From Hydractinia symbiolongicarpus (taxonomy: Eukaryota > Cnidaria > Hydrozoa > Anthoathecata > Hydractiniidae), in contig NC_079888.1 in NCBI RefSeq assembly GCF_029227915.1, positions 24,868,501 to 24,932,500 of the forward strand: a stretch of 64,000 nucleotides of DNA, in the 5' to 3' direction. Positions 1 through 13,380 of the stretch are shown piece after piece. The position numbers and the translations under genes were made by a program. Position 1 is the stretch's first letter. Every line of letters starts with the position of its first letter. The notes under the pieces were generated by a model that was not told the origin of the DNA, did not search any database, and saw nothing but the letters and a program-made list of their open reading frames with translations.

Positions 1-2430
1 GTACCCAGGGAGTAAACTCATTTTCCGAACGATTTTTTAAATTATTTTTTCACCACTAAAAGGCATGAGACTTGTAGTTTTCAAAAATGTTTTCATTTTT
101 GATGAGACGCTGAATAAAAGAAGTTTAATCGCCGGCAAACGAAATCCCGCGATTTCCCGTAAATCCCGGGCTTGGCCCGTATAGTCGAATGTATACAAAG
201 AAAGTACCCAGGGAGTAAACTCATTTCCTGAACGATTTTTTAAATTTTTTTTCACCACTAAAACGCATGAGACTTGTAGTTTTCAAAAATGTTTTCATTT
301 TTGATGAGACGCTGAATAAAAGAAGTTTAATCGCCGGTAAACGAAAACCCGCGACTTCCCGTAAATCCCGGACTCGGCCCGTATAGTCAAAAGTATACAA
401 AGAAAGTACCCGGGGTGTAAACTCATTTCCCGAACGATTTTTAAATTATTATTTCACCACTTAAGCCCATGAGACTTGTAGTTTTTAAAAATGTTTTCAT
501 TTTTGATGAGACGCTGAATAAAAGAAGTTTAATCGCCGGTAAACGAAAACCCGCGACTTCCCGTAAATCCCGGACTCGGCCCGTATAGTCAAAAGTATAC
601 AAAGAAAGTACCCGGGGTGTAAACTCATTTCCCGAACGATTTTTTAAATTATTATTTCACCACTTAAGCCCATGAGACTTGTAGTTTTTAAAAATGTTTT
701 CATTTTTGATGAGACGCTGAATAAAAGAAGTTTAATCGCCGGTAAACGAAAACCCGCGACTTCCCGTAAATCCCGGGCTTGGCCCGTATAGTCGAATGTA
801 TACAAAGAAAGTACCCAGGGAGTAAACTCATTTCCTGAACGATTTTTTAAATTTTTTTTCACCACTAAAACGCATGAGACTTGTAGTTTTCAAAAATGTT
901 TTCATTTTTGATGAGACGCTGAATAAAAGAAGTTTAATCGCCGGTAAACGAAAACCCGCGACTTCCCGTAAATCCCGGACTCGGCCCGTATAGTCAAAAG
1001 TATACAAAGAAAGTACCCGGGGTGTAAACTCATTTCCCGAACGATTTTTTAAATTATTATTTCACCACTTAAGCCCATGAGACTTGTAGTTTTTAAAAAT
1101 GTTTTCATTTTTGATGAGACGCTGAATAAAAGAAGTTTAATCGCCGGTAAACGAAAACCCGCGACTTCCCGTAAATCCCGGACTCGGCCCGTATAGTCAA
1201 AAGTATACAAAGAAAGTACCCGGGGTGTAAACTCATTTCCCGAACGATTTTTTAAATTATTATTTCACCACTTAAGCCCATGAGACTTGTAGTTTTTAAA
1301 AATGTTTTCATTTTTGATGAGACGCTGAATAAAAGAAGTTTAATCGCCGGTAAACGAAAACCCGCGACTTCCCGTAAATCCCGGACTCGGCCCGTATAGT
1401 CAAAAGTATACAAAGAAAGTACCCGGGGTGTAAACTCATTTCCCGAACGATTTTTTAAATTATTATTTCACCACTAAAGCCCATGAGACTTGTAGTTTTT
1501 AAAAATGTTTTCATTTTTGATGAGACGCTGAATAAAAGAAGTTTAATTGCCGGCAAACGAAAACCCGCGACTTCCCGTAAATCCCGGACTCGGCCCGTAT
1601 AGTCAAAAGTATACAAAGAAAGTACCCAGGGAGTAAACTCATTTCCCGAACGAATTTTTAAATTATTATTTCACCACTAAAGCCCATGAGACTTGTAGTT
1701 TTTAAAAATGTTTTCATTTTTGATGAGACGCTGAATAAAAGTTGTTTAATCGCCGGCAAACAAAAACCCGCGATTTCCCGTAAATCCCGGGCTTGGCCCG
1801 TATAGTCGAATGTATACAAAGAAAGTACCCTGTGAGTAAACTCATTTCCGAAAGGATTTTTTTAATTATCTTTTCACCACTAAAACGCATGAGACTTGCA
1901 GTTTTCAAAAATGTTTTCATTTTTGATGAGAGGCTTAATAAAAGAGGTTTAATCGCCGGCAAACGAAATCCCGCGATTTCCCGTAAATCCCGGGCTTGGC
2001 CCGTATAGTCGAATGTATACAAAGAAAGTACCCAGGGAGTAAACTCATTTCCTGAACGATTTTTTAAATTTTTTTTCACCACTAAAACGCATGAGACTTG
2101 TAGTTTTCAAAAATGTTTTCATTTTTGATGAGACGCTGAATAAAAGAAGTTTAATCGCCGGTAAACGAAAACCCGCGACTTCCCGTAAATCCCGGACTCG
2201 GCCCGTATAGTCAAAAGTATACAAAGAAAGTACCCGGGGTGTAAACTCATTTCCCGAACGATTTTTTGAATTATTATTTCACCACTTAAGCCCATGAGAC
2301 TTGTAGTTTTTAAAAATGTTTTCATTTTTGATGAGACGCTGAATAAAAGAAGTTTAATCGCCGGTAAACGAAAACCCGCGACTTCCCGTAAATCCCGGAC
2401 TCGGCCCGTATAGTCAAAAGTATACAAAGA
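1..2430 (+). repeat. Locally homogenised simple run of B- and D-like monomers
   Basis: About twelve monomers here are mostly alternations of two forms: one with CCCAGGGAG...CCTGAACG and one with CCCGGGGTG...CCCGAACG. A private variant, CCACTTAAGCCCATGAG in place of CCACTAAAGCCCATGAG, creates a CTTAAG site. It occurs near 462, 664, 1070, 1272 and 2286, and I did not find it elsewhere in the window. This is a local homogenisation signature. One E-C pair (the C monomer starts at 1825) interrupts the run. Confidence 0.75.
204..405 (+). repeat. Reference monomer used for the register
   Basis: This is the first complete monomer after the opening one, 202 bp from one GTACCC to the next. In a 203-bp consensus the layout is: 1-30 mixed, 31-60 T-rich with (A)TTTTTTAAATT, 61-80 the very conserved GCATGAGACTTGTAG block, 81-102 an inverted repeat, 103-130 A-rich, 131-180 GC-rich with repeated CCCG, and 181-203 a purine-rich tail with GTATAC. 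Length differences between copies come mostly from the T/A tract at 33-50 (the number of Ts, or a lost A). Confidence 0.9.
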
Positions 2431-3709
2431 AAGTACCCGGGGTGTAAACTCATTTCCCGAACGATTTTTTAAATTATTATTTCACCACTAAAGCCCATGA
2501 GACTTGTAGTTTTTAAAAATGTTTTCATTTTTGATGAGACGCTGAATAAAAGAAGTTTAATTGCCGGCAAACGAAAACCCGCGACTTCCCGTAAATCCCG
2601 GACTCGGCCCGTATAGTCAAAAGTATACAAAGAAAGTACCCAGGGAGTAAACTCATTTCCCGAACGATTTTTTAAATTAATTTTCACCACTAAAACGCAT
2701 GACACTTGTAGTTTTCAAAAATGTTTTCATTTTTGATGAGACGCTGAATAAAAGAAGTTTAATCGCCGGTAAACGAAAACCCGCGACTTCCCGTAAATCC
2801 CAGACTCGGCCCGTATAGTCAAAAGTATACAAAGAAAGTACCCGGGGTGTAAACTCATTTCCCGAACGATTTTTTAAATTATTACTTCACCACTAAAGCC
2901 CATGAGACTTGTAGTTTTTAAAAATGTTTTCATTTTTGATGAGACGCTGAATAAAAGAAGTTTAATTGCCGGCAAACGAAAACCCGCCACTTCCCGTAAA
3001 TCCCGGACTCGGCCCGTATAGTCAAAAGTATACAAAGAAAGTACCCAGGAAGTAAACTCATTTCCCGAACGATTTTTTAAATTAATTTTCACCACTAAAA
3101 CGCATGAGACTTGTAGTTTTCAAAAATGTTTTCATTTTTGATGAGAGGCTTAATAAAAGAGGTTTAATCGCCGGCAAACGAAATCCCGCGATTTCCCGTA
3201 AATCCCGGGCTTGGCCCGTATAGTTGAATGTATACAAAGAAAGTACCCAGGGAGTAAACTCATTTCCTGAACGATTTTTTAAATTTTTTTTTCACCACTA
3301 AAATGCATGAGACTTGTAGTTTTCAAAAATGTTCTCATTTTCGATGAGACGCTGAATAAAAGAAGTTTAATCGCCGGTAAACGAAAACCCGCGACTTCCC
3401 GTAAATCCCGGACTCGGCCCGTATAGTCAAAAGTATACAAAGAAAGTACCCGGGGTGTAAACTCATTTCCCGAACGATTTTTTAAATTATTATTTCACCA
3501 CTAAAGCCCATGAGACTTGTAGTTTTTAAAAATGTTTTCATTTTTGATGAGACGCTGAATAAAAGAAGTTTAATTGCCGGCAAACGAAAACCCGCGACTT
3601 CCCGTAAATCCCGGACTCGGCCCGTATAGTCAAAAGTATACAAAGAAAGTACTCAGGGAGTAAACTCATTTCCCGAACGATTTTTTAAATTAATTTTCAC
3701 CACTAAAAC

Positions 3710-5735
3710 GCATGAGACTTGTAGTTTTCAGAAATGTTTTTATTTTTGATGAGACGCTTAATGAAAGTTGTTTAATCGCCGGCAAACAAAAACCCGCGAT
3801 TTCCCGTAAATCCCGGGCTTGGCCCGTATAGTTGAATGTATACCAAGAAAGTACCCTGTGAGTAAACTCATTTCCGAAACGATTTTTTCAATTATCTTTT
3901 CACCACTAAAACGCATGAGACTTGCAGTTTTCAAAAATATTTTCATTTTTGATGAGAGGTTTAATAAAAGAGGTTTAATCGCCGGCAAACGAAATCCCGC
4001 GATTTCCCGTAAATCCCGGGCTTGGCCCGTATAGTCGAATGTACACAAAGAAAGTACCCAGGGAGTAAACTCATTTCCCGAACGATTATTTAAATTTTTT
4101 TTTCACCACTAAAACGCATGAGACTTGTAGTTTTCAAAAATGTTTTCATTTTTGATGAGACGCTGAATAAAAGAAGTTTAATCGCCGGCAAACGAAAACC
4201 CGCGATTTCCCGTAAATCCCGGTCTCGGCCCGTATAGTCAAAAGTATACAAGGAAAGTACCCAGTGAGTAAACTCATTTCCCTAACGAATTTTTAAATTA
4301 TTTTTTCACCACTAAAACGCATGAGACTTGTAGTTTTCAAAAATGTTTTCATTTTTGATGAGACGCTGAATAAAAGAAGTTTAATTGCCGGGAAACGAAA
4401 ACCCGCGACTTCCCGTAAATCCCGGACTCGGCCCGTATAGTCAAAAGTATACAAAGAAAGTACCCAGGGAGTAAACTCATTTCCCGAACGATTTTTTAAA
4501 TTAATTTTCACCACTAAAACGCATGAGACTTGTAGTTTTCAGAAATGTTTTCATTTTTGATGAGACCCTTAATGAAAGTTGTTTAATCGCCGGCAAAGGA
4601 AATCCCGCGATTTCCCGTAAATCCCGGGCTTGGCCCGTATAGTCGAATGTATACAAAGAAAGTACCCAGGAAGTAAACTCATTTCCTGAACGATTTTTTA
4701 AATTTTTTTTCACCACTAAAATGCATGAGACTTGTAGTTTTCAGAAATGTTTTTATTTTTGATGAGACGCTTAATGAAAGTTGTTTAATCGCCGGCAAAC
4801 AAAAACCCGCGATTTCCCGTAAATCCCGGGCTTGGCCCGTATAGTTGAATGTATACAAAGAAAGTACCCTGTGAGTAAACTCATTTCCGAAACGATTTTT
4901 TCAATTATCTTTTCACCACTAAAACGCATGAGACTTGCAGTTTTCAAAAATGTTTTCATTTTTGATGAGAGGTTTAATAAAAGAGGTTTAATCTCCGGCA
5001 AACGAAATCCCGCGATTTCCCGTAAATCCCGGGCTTGGCCCGTATAGTCGAATGTACACAAAGAAAGTACCCAGGAAGTAAACTCATTTCCCGAACGATT
5101 ATTTAAATTTTTTTTTCACCACTAAAACGCATGAGACTTGTAGTTTTCAAAAATGTTTTCATTTTTGATGAGACGCTGAATAAAAGAAGTTTAATCGCCG
5201 GTAAACGAAAACCCGCGATTTCCCGTAAATCCCGGTCTCGGCCCGTATAGTCAAAAGTATACAAGGAAAGTACCCAGTGAGTAAACTCATTTCCCTAACG
5301 AATTTTTAAATTATTTTTTCACCACTAAAACGCATGAGACTTGTAGTTTTCAAAAATGTTTTCATTTTTGATGAGACGCTGAATAAAAGAAGTTTAATTG
5401 CCGGGAAACGAAAACCCGCGACTTCCCGTAAATCCCGGACTCGGCCCGTATAGTCAAAAGTATACAAAGAAAGTACCCAGGGAGTAAACTCATTTCCCGA
5501 ACGATTTTTTAAATTAATTTTCACCACTAAAACGCATGAGACTTGTAGTTTTCAGAAATGTTTTCATTTTTGATGAGACCCTTAATGAAAGTTGTTTAAT
5601 CGCCGGCAAACGAAATCCCGCGATTTCCCGTAAATCCCCGGCTTGGCCCGTATAGTCGAATGTACACAAAGAAAGTACCCAGGGAGTAAACTCATTTCCT
5701 GAACGATTTTTTAAATTTTTTTTTCACCACTAAAA
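3710..5735 (+). repeat. Five-monomer tandem duplication, 1013-bp period (3710-4722 / 4723-5735)
   Basis: Shared rare marks are the ATGTTTTTATT change in E, GAGAGGTTTAATAAAAG in C, GTACACAAAG, AACGATTATTTAAATT and GCCGGGAAACG. Several substitutions separate the copies (TACCAAGAAAG versus TACAAAGAAAG, AATATTTTC versus AATGTTTTC, ATCGCCGG versus ATCTCCGG). This duplication therefore looks older than the ones near the right edge. The breakpoint falls at the start of the GCATGAGACTTGTAG block. Confidence 0.8.
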
Positions 5736-6283
5736 TGCATGAGACTTGTAGTTTTCAGAAATGTTTTCATTTTTGATGAGACGCTTAATGAAAGTGGTTT
5801 AATCGCCGGCAAACGAAAAACCGCGATTTCCCGTAAATCCCGGCTTGGCCCGTATAGTCAGAAGTATACAAAGAAAGTACCCAAGGAGTAAACTCATTTC
5901 CCCGAACGATTTTTTAAATTATTTTTTCACCACTAAAACGCATGAGACTTGTAGTTTTCAAAAATGTTTTCATTTTTGATGAGACGCTGAATAAAAGAAG
6001 TTTAATCGCCGGCAAACGAAAACCCGCGATTTCCCGTAAATCCCGGGCTTGGCCCGTATAGTCAAAAGTATACAAAGAAAGTACCCAGGGTGTAAACTCA
6101 TTTCCCGAACGATTTTTTAAATTATTTTTTCACCACTAAAAGGCATGAGACTTGTAGTTTTCAAAAATGTTTTCATTTTTGATGAGACGCTGAATAAAAG
6201 AAGTTTAATCGCCGGCAAACGAAAACCTGCGATTTCCCGTAAATCCCGGACTCGGCCCGTATAGTCAAAAGTATACAAAGAAA

Positions 6284-7501
6284 GTACCCGGGGAGTAAAC
6301 TCATTTCCCAAACGATTTTTTAAATTTATATTTTACCACTAAAGCCCATGAGACTTGTAGTTTTTAAAAATGTTTTCATTTTTGCTGAGACGCTGAATAA
6401 AAGAAGTTTAATCGCCGGCAAACGAAAACCCGCGATTTCCCGTAAATCCCGGTCTCGGATCGTATAGTCAAAAGTATACGAGGAAAGTACCCAGTGAGTA
6501 AACTCATTTCCCTAACGAATTTTTAAATTATTTTTTCACCACTAAAACGCATGAGACTTGTAGTTTTCAAAAATGTTTTCATTTTTGATGAGACGCTGAC
6601 TAAAAGAAGTTTAATCGCCGGCAAACGAAAACCTGCGGTTTCCCGTAAATCCCGGACTCGGCCCGTATAGTCAAAAGTATACGAAGAAAGTACCCAGGGT
6701 GTAAACTCATTTCCCGAACGATTTTTTAAATTATTTTTTCACCACTAAAACGCATGAGACTTGTAGTTTTCAAAAATGTTTTCATTTTTGATGAGACGCT
6801 GAATAAAAGAAGTTTAATCGCCGGCAATCGAAAACCTGCGACTTCCCGTAAATCCCGGACTCGGCCCGTATAGTCAAAAGTATACAAAGAAAGTACCCAG
6901 GGAGTAAACTCATTTCCCAAACGATTATTTAAATTATTATTTCACCACTAAAGCCCATGAGACTTGTAGTTTTTAAAAATGTTTTCATTTTTGATGAGAC
7001 GCAGAATAAAAGAAGTTTAATCGCCGGCAAACGAAAACTCGCGATTTCCCGTAAATCCCGGACTCGGCCCGTATAGTCAAAAGTATACAAGGAAAGTACC
7101 CAGTGAGTAAACTCATTTCCCGAAGGAATTTTTAAATTATTTTTTCACCACTAAAATGCATGAGACTTGTAGTTTTCAGAAATGTTTTCATTTTTGATGA
7201 GACGCTTAATGAAAGTGGTTTAATCGCCGGCAAACGAAAACCCGCGATTTCCCGTAAATCCCCGGCTTAGCCCATATAGTCGAATGTATACAAAGAAAGT
7301 ACCCTGTGAGTAAACTCATTTCCAAAACGATTTTTTAAATTATCTTTTCACCACTAAAAGGCTTGAGACTTGTAGTTTTCAAAAATGTTTTTATTTTTGA
7401 TGAGACGCTGAATAAAAGAAGTTTAATCGCCGGCAAACGAAAACCCGCCATTTCCCGTAAACCCCGGACTCGACCCGCATAGTCAAAAGTATACAAAGAA
7501 A
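6284..7501 (+). repeat. Higher-order module II copy (J-F-K-L-H-G)
   Basis: Six monomers with the diagnostic marks of J (CATTTTTGCTGAG near 6378), F (CCCTAACGAATTTTT near 6511), K (TATACGAAGAAAG near 6679), L (GACGCAGAATAAAAG near 7000), H (CCCGAAGGAATTTTT near 7118) and G (AAGGCTTGAG near 7358), in that order. A private change is GGATCGTATAG in F, where other copies have GGCCCGTATAG. Confidence 0.82.
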
Positions 7502-8751
7502 GTACCCAGGGAGTAAATTCATTTCCCGAACGATTTTTTAAATTATTTTTTCACCACTAAAACGCATGAGACTTGTAGTTTGCAAAAATGTTTTCATTTT
7601 TGATGAGACGCTGAATAAAAGAAGTTTAATCGCCGGTAAACAAAAACCCGCGACTTCCCGTAAATCCCGGACTCGGCCCGTATAGTCAAAAGTATACAAA
7701 GAAAGTACCCTGTGAGTAAACTCATTTCCGAAAGGATTTTTTCAATTATCTTTTCACCACTAAAACGCATGAGACTTGCAGTTTTCAAAAATGTTTTCAT
7801 TTTTGATGAGAGGCTTAATAAAAGAGGTTTAATCGCCGGCAAACGAAAACCCGCGATTTCCCGTAAATCCCGGGCTTGGCCCGTATAGTCGAATGTATAC
7901 AAAGAAAGTACCCAGGGAGTAAACTCATTTCCTGAACGATTTTTTAAATTTTTTTTTCACCACTAAAACGCATGAGACTTGTAGTTTTCAAAAATGTTTT
8001 CATTTTTGATGAGACGCTGAATAAAAGAAGTTTAATCGCCGGTAAACGAAAACCCGCGACTTCCCGTAAATCCCGGACTCGGCCCGTATAGTCAAAAGTA
8101 TACAAAGAAAGTACCCGGGGTGTAAACTCATTTCCCGAACGATTTTTTAAATTATTATTTCAGCACTAAAGCCCATGAGACTTGTAGTTTTTAAAAATGT
8201 TTTCATTTTTGATGAGACGCTGAATAAAAGAAGTTTAATTGCCGGCAAACGAAAACCCGCGACTTCCCGTAAATCCCGGACTCGGCCCGTATAGTCAAAA
8301 GTATACAAAGAAAGTACCCAGGGAGTAAACTCATTTCCTGAACGATTTTTTAAATTTTTTTTTCACCACTAAAATGCATAAGACTTGTAGTTTTCAAAAA
8401 TGTTTTCTTTTTTGATGAGACGCTGAATAAAAGAAGTTTATCGCCGGTAAACGAAAACCCGCGACTTCCCGTAAATCTCGGACTCGGCCCGTATAGTCAA
8501 AAGTATACAAAGAAAGTACCCGGGGTGTAAACTCATTTCCCGAACGATTTTTTAAATTATTATTTCACCACTAAAGCCCATGAGACTTGTAGTTTTTAAA
8601 AATGTTTTCATTTTTGATGAGACGCTGAATAAAAGAAGTTTAATCGCCCGCAAACGAAAACCCGCGATTTCCCGTAAATCCCGGTCTCGGCCCGTATAGT
8701 CAAAAGTATACAAGGAAAGTACCCAGTGAGTAAACTCATTTCCCTAACGAA

Positions 8752-10777
8752 TTTTTAAATTATTTTTTCACCACTAAAACGCATGAGACTTGTAGTTTTC
8801 AAAAATGTTTTCATTTTTGATGAGACGCTGAATAAAAGAAGTTTAATTGCCGGCAAACGAAAACCCGCGACTTCCCGTAAATCCCGGACTCGGCCCGTAT
8901 AGTCAAAAGTATACAAAGAAAGTACCCAGGGAGTAAACTCATTTCCCGAACGATTTTTAAATTAATTTTCACCACTAAAACGCATGAGACTTGTAGTTTT
9001 CAGAAATGTTTTCATTTTTGATGAGACGCTTAATGAAAGTTGTTTAATCGCCGGCAAACAAAAACCCGCGATTTCCCGTAAATCCCGGGCTTGGCCCGTA
9101 TAGTCGAATGTATACAAAGAAAGTACCCTGTGAGTAAACTCATTTCCGAAAGGATTTTTTCAATTATCTTTTCACCACTAAAACGCATGAGACTTGCAGT
9201 TTTCAAAAATGTTTTCATTTTTGATGAGAGGCTTAATAAAAGAGGTTTAATCGCCGGCAAACGAAATCCCGCGATTTCCCGTAAATCCCGGGCTTGGCCC
9301 GTATAGTCGAATGTATACAAAGAAAGTACCCAGGGAGTAAACTCATTTCCTGAACGATTTTTTAAAATTTTTTTTCACCACTAAAACGCATGAGACTTGT
9401 AGTTTTCAAAAATGTTTTCATTTTTGATGAGACGCTGAATAAAAGAAGTTTAATCGCCGGTAAACGAAAACCCGCTACTTCCCGTAAATCCCGGACTCGG
9501 CCCGTATAGTCAAAAGTATACAAAGAAAGTACCCGGGGTGTAAACTCATTTCCCGAACGATTTTTTAAATTATTATTTCACCACTAAAGCCCATGAGACT
9601 TGCAGTTTTTGAAAATGTTTTCATTTTTGATGAGACGCTGAATAAAAGAAGTTTAATTGCCGGCAAACGAAAACCCGCGACTTCCCGTAAATCCCGGATT
9701 CGGCCCGTATAGTCAAAAGTATACAAAGAAAGTACCCAGGGAGTAAACTCATTTCCCGAACGATTTTTTAAATTATTTTTTCACCACTAAAACGCATGAG
9801 ACTTGTAGTTTTCAAAAATGTTTTCATTTTTGATGAGACGCTGAATAAAAGAAGTTTAATTGCCGGCAAACGAAAACCCGCGACTTCCCGTAAATCCCGG
9901 ACTCGGCCCGTATAGTCAAAAGTATACAAAGAAAGTACCCAGGGAGTAAACTCATTTCCCGAACGATTTTTAAATTAATTTTCACCACTAAAACGCATGA
10001 GACTTGTAGTTTTCAGAAATGTTTTCATTTTTGATGAGACGCTTAATGAAAGTTGTTTAATCGCCGGCAAACAAAAACCCGCGATTTCCCGTAAATCCCG
10101 GGCTTGGCCCGTATAGTCGAATGTATACAAAGAAAGTACCCTGTGAGTAAACTCATTTCCGAAAGGATTTTTTCAATTATCTTTTCACCACTAAAACGCA
10201 TGAGACTTGCAGTTTTCAAAAATGTTTTCATTTTTGATGAGAGGCTTAATAAAAGAGGTTTAATCGCCGGCAAACGAAATCCCGCGATTTCCCGTAAATC
10301 CCGGGCTTGGCCCGTATAGTCGAATGTATACAAAGAAAGTACCCAGGGAGTAAACTCATTTCCTGAACGATTTTTTAAAATTTTTTTTCACCACTAAAAC
10401 GCATGAGAGTTGTAGTTTTCAAAAATGTTTTCATTTTTGATGAGACGCTGAATAAAAGAAGTTTAATCGCCGGTAAACGAAAACCCGCTACTTCCCGTAA
10501 ATCCCGGACTCGGCCCGTATAGTCAAAAGTATACAAAGAAAGTACCCGGGGTGTAAACTCATTTCCCGAACGATTTTTTAAATTATTATTTCACCACTAA
10601 AGCCCATGAGACTTGCAGTTTTTGAAAATGTTTTCATTTTTGATGAGACGCTGAATAAAAGAAGTTTAATTGCCGGCAAACGAAAACCCGCGACTTCCCG
10701 TAAATCCCGGATTCGGCCCGTATAGTCAAAAGTATACAAAGAAAGTACCCAGGGAGTAAACTCATTTCCCGAACGAT
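8752..10777 (+). repeat. Five-monomer tandem duplication, 1013-bp period (8752-9764 / 9765-10777)
   Basis: The E-C-D-B module plus one leading monomer is repeated with a 1013-bp shift. Shared rare marks are GATTTTTAAATTAATTTT in E, AAAATTTTTTTTCACC in D, CCCGCTACTTCCCG in D, and GACTTGCAGTTTTTGAAAATG with GGATTCGG in B. At least one difference was seen (CATGAGACTTG versus CATGAGAGTTG, near 9388 and 10401). The left breakpoint lies in the T-tract after AACGA. Confidence 0.82.
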
Positions 10778-11008
10778 TTTTTAAATTAATTTTCACCACT
10801 AAAACGCATGAGACTTGTAGTTTTCAAAAATGTTTTCATTTTTGATGAGAGGCTTAATAAAAGAGGTTTAATCGCCGGCAAACGAAATCCCGCGATTTCC
10901 CATAAATCCCGGGCTTGGCCCGTATAGTCGAATGTATACAAAGAAAGTACCCAGGGAGTAAACTCATTTCCTGAACGATTTTTTAAATTTTTTTTTCACC
11001 ACTAAAAT

Positions 11009-11818
11009 GCATGAGACTTGTAGTTTTCAAAAATGTTCTCATTTTTGATGAGACGCTGAATAAAAGACGTTTAATCGCCGGTAAACGAAAACCCGCGACT
11101 TCCCGTAAATCCCGGACTCGGCCCGTATAGTCAAAAGTATACAAAGAAAGTACCCGGGGTGTAAACTCATTTCACGAACGATTTTTTAAATTATTATTTC
11201 ACCACTAAAGCCCATGAGACTTGTAGTTTTTAAAAATGTTTTCATTTTTGATGAGACGCTGAATAAAAGAAGTTTAATTGCCGGCAAACGAAAACCCGGG
11301 ACTTCCCGTAAATCCCGGACTCGGCCCGTATAGTCAAAAGTATACAAAGAAAGTACCCAGGGAGTAAACTCATTTCCCGAACGATTTTTTAAATTAATTT
11401 TCACCACTAAAACGCATGAGACTTGTAGTTTTCAAAAATGTTCTCATTTTTGATGAGACGCTGAATAAAAGACGTTTAATCGCCGGTAAACGAAAACCCG
11501 CGACTTCCCGTAAATCCCGGACTCGGCCCGTATAGTCAAAAGTATACAAAGAAAGTACCCGGGGGGTAAACTCATTTCACGAACGATTTTTTAAATTATT
11601 ATTTCACCACTAAAGCCCATGAGACTTGTAGTTTTTAAAAATGTTTTCATTTTTGATGAGACGCTGAATAAAAGAAGTTTAATTGCCGGCAAACGAAAAC
11701 CCGGGACTTCCCGTAAATCCCGGACTCGGCCCGTATAGTCAAAAGTATACAAAGAAAGTACCCAGGGAGTAAACTCATTTCCCGAACGATTTTTTAAATT
11801 AATTTTCACCACTAAAAC
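11009..11818 (+). repeat. Two-monomer tandem duplication, 405-bp period (11009-11413 / 11414-11818)
   Basis: A D-B pair is repeated. Both copies carry ATGTTCTCATT, the private AAAAGACGTTTAATCG, TTTCACGAACG and CCCGGGACTTCCCG. One difference was seen: CGGGGTGTAAAC versus CGGGGGGTAAAC. The breakpoint is in the conserved GCATGAGACTTG block. Confidence 0.82.
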
Positions 11819-12249
11819 GCATGAGACTTGTAGTTTTCAGAAATGTTTTTATTTTTGATGAGACGCTTAATGAAAGTTGTTTAATCGCCGGCAAACAAAA
11901 ACCCGCGATTTCCCGCAAATCCCGGGCTTGGCCCGTATAGTCAAAAGTGTACAAAGAAAGTACCCAGTGAGTAAACTCATTTCCCGAAGGAATTTTTAAA
12001 TTATTTTTTCACCACTAAAATGCATGAGACTTGTAGTTTTTAGAAATGTTTTCATTTTTGATGAGACGCTTAATGAAAGTGGTTTAATCGCCGGCAAACG
12101 AAAACCCGCGATTTCCCGTAAATCCCCGGCTTGGCCCGTATAGTCGAATGTATACAAAGAAAGTACCCTGTGAGTAAACTCATTTCCAAAACGATTTTTT
12201 AAATTATCTTTTCACCACTAAAAGGCTTGAGACTTGTAGTTTTCAAAAA

Positions 12250-13060
12250 TGTTTTTATTTTTGATGAGACGCTGAATAAAAGAAGTTTAATCGCCGGCAA
12301 ACGAAAACCCGCCATTTCCCGTAAACCCCGGACTCGGCCCGCATAGTCAAAAGTATACAAAGAAAGTACCCAGGGAGTAAACTCATTTCCCGAACGATTT
12401 TTTAAATTATTTTTTCACCACTAAAATGCATGAGACTTGTAGTTTTCAGAAATGTTTTCATTTTTGATGAGACGCTTAATGAAGATGGTTTAATCGACGG
12501 CAAACGAAAAACCGCGATTTCCCGTAAATCCCGGCTTGGCCCGTATAGTCAAAAATATACAAAGAAAGTACCCAGGGAGTAAACTCATTTCCCCGAACGA
12601 TTTTTTAAATTATTTTTTCACCACTAAAACGCATGAGACTTGTAGTTTTCAAAAATGTTTTCATTTTTGATGAGACGCTGAATAAAAGAAGTTTAATCGC
12701 CGGCAAACGAAAACCCGCCATTTCCCGTAAACCCCGGACTCGGCCCGCATAGTCAAAAGTATACAAAGAAAGTACCCAGGGAGTAAACTCATTTCCCGAA
12801 CGATTTTTTAAATTATTTTTTCACCACTAAAATGCATGAGACTTGTAGTTTTCAGAAATGTTTTCATTTTTGATGAGACGCTTAATGAAAGTGGTTTAAT
12901 CGACGGCAAACGAAAAACCGCGATTTCCCGTAAATCCCGGCTTGGCCCGTATAGTCAAAAGTATACAAAGAAAGTACCCAGGGAGTAAACTCATTTCCCC
13001 GAACGATTTTTTAAATTATTTTTTCACCACTAAAACGCATGAGACTTGTAGTTTTCAAAA
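12250..13060 (+). repeat. Two-monomer duplication, ~406-bp period
   Basis: The pair of a G-like right half (CGCCATTTCCCGTAAACC, GGCCCGCATAG) and a monomer with ATCGACGGCAAACG, AAAAACCGCG and ATCCCGGCTTGGCC occurs twice, with CGACGG at 12495 and 12901. The first copy has GAAGATGG where the second has GAAAGTGG, and TCAAAAATATAC where the second has TCAAAAGTATAC. Exact ends were not resolved by eye. Confidence 0.7.
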
Positions 13061-13380
13061 ATGTTTTCATTTTTGATGAGACGCTGAATAAAAGAAGTTT
13101 AATCGCCGGCAAACGAAAACCCGCGATTTCCCGTAAATCCCGGGCTTGGCCCGTATAGTCAAAAGTATACAAAGAAAGTACCCAGGGTGTAAACTCATTT
13201 CCCGAACGATTTTTTAAATTATTTTTTCACCACTAAAAGGCATCAGACTTGTAGTTTTCAAAAATGTTTTCATTTTTGATGAGACGCTGAATAAAAGAAG
13301 TTTAATCGCCGGCAAACGAAAACCTGCGATTTCCCGTAAATCCCGGACTCGGCCCGTATAGTCAAAAGTATACAAAGAAA

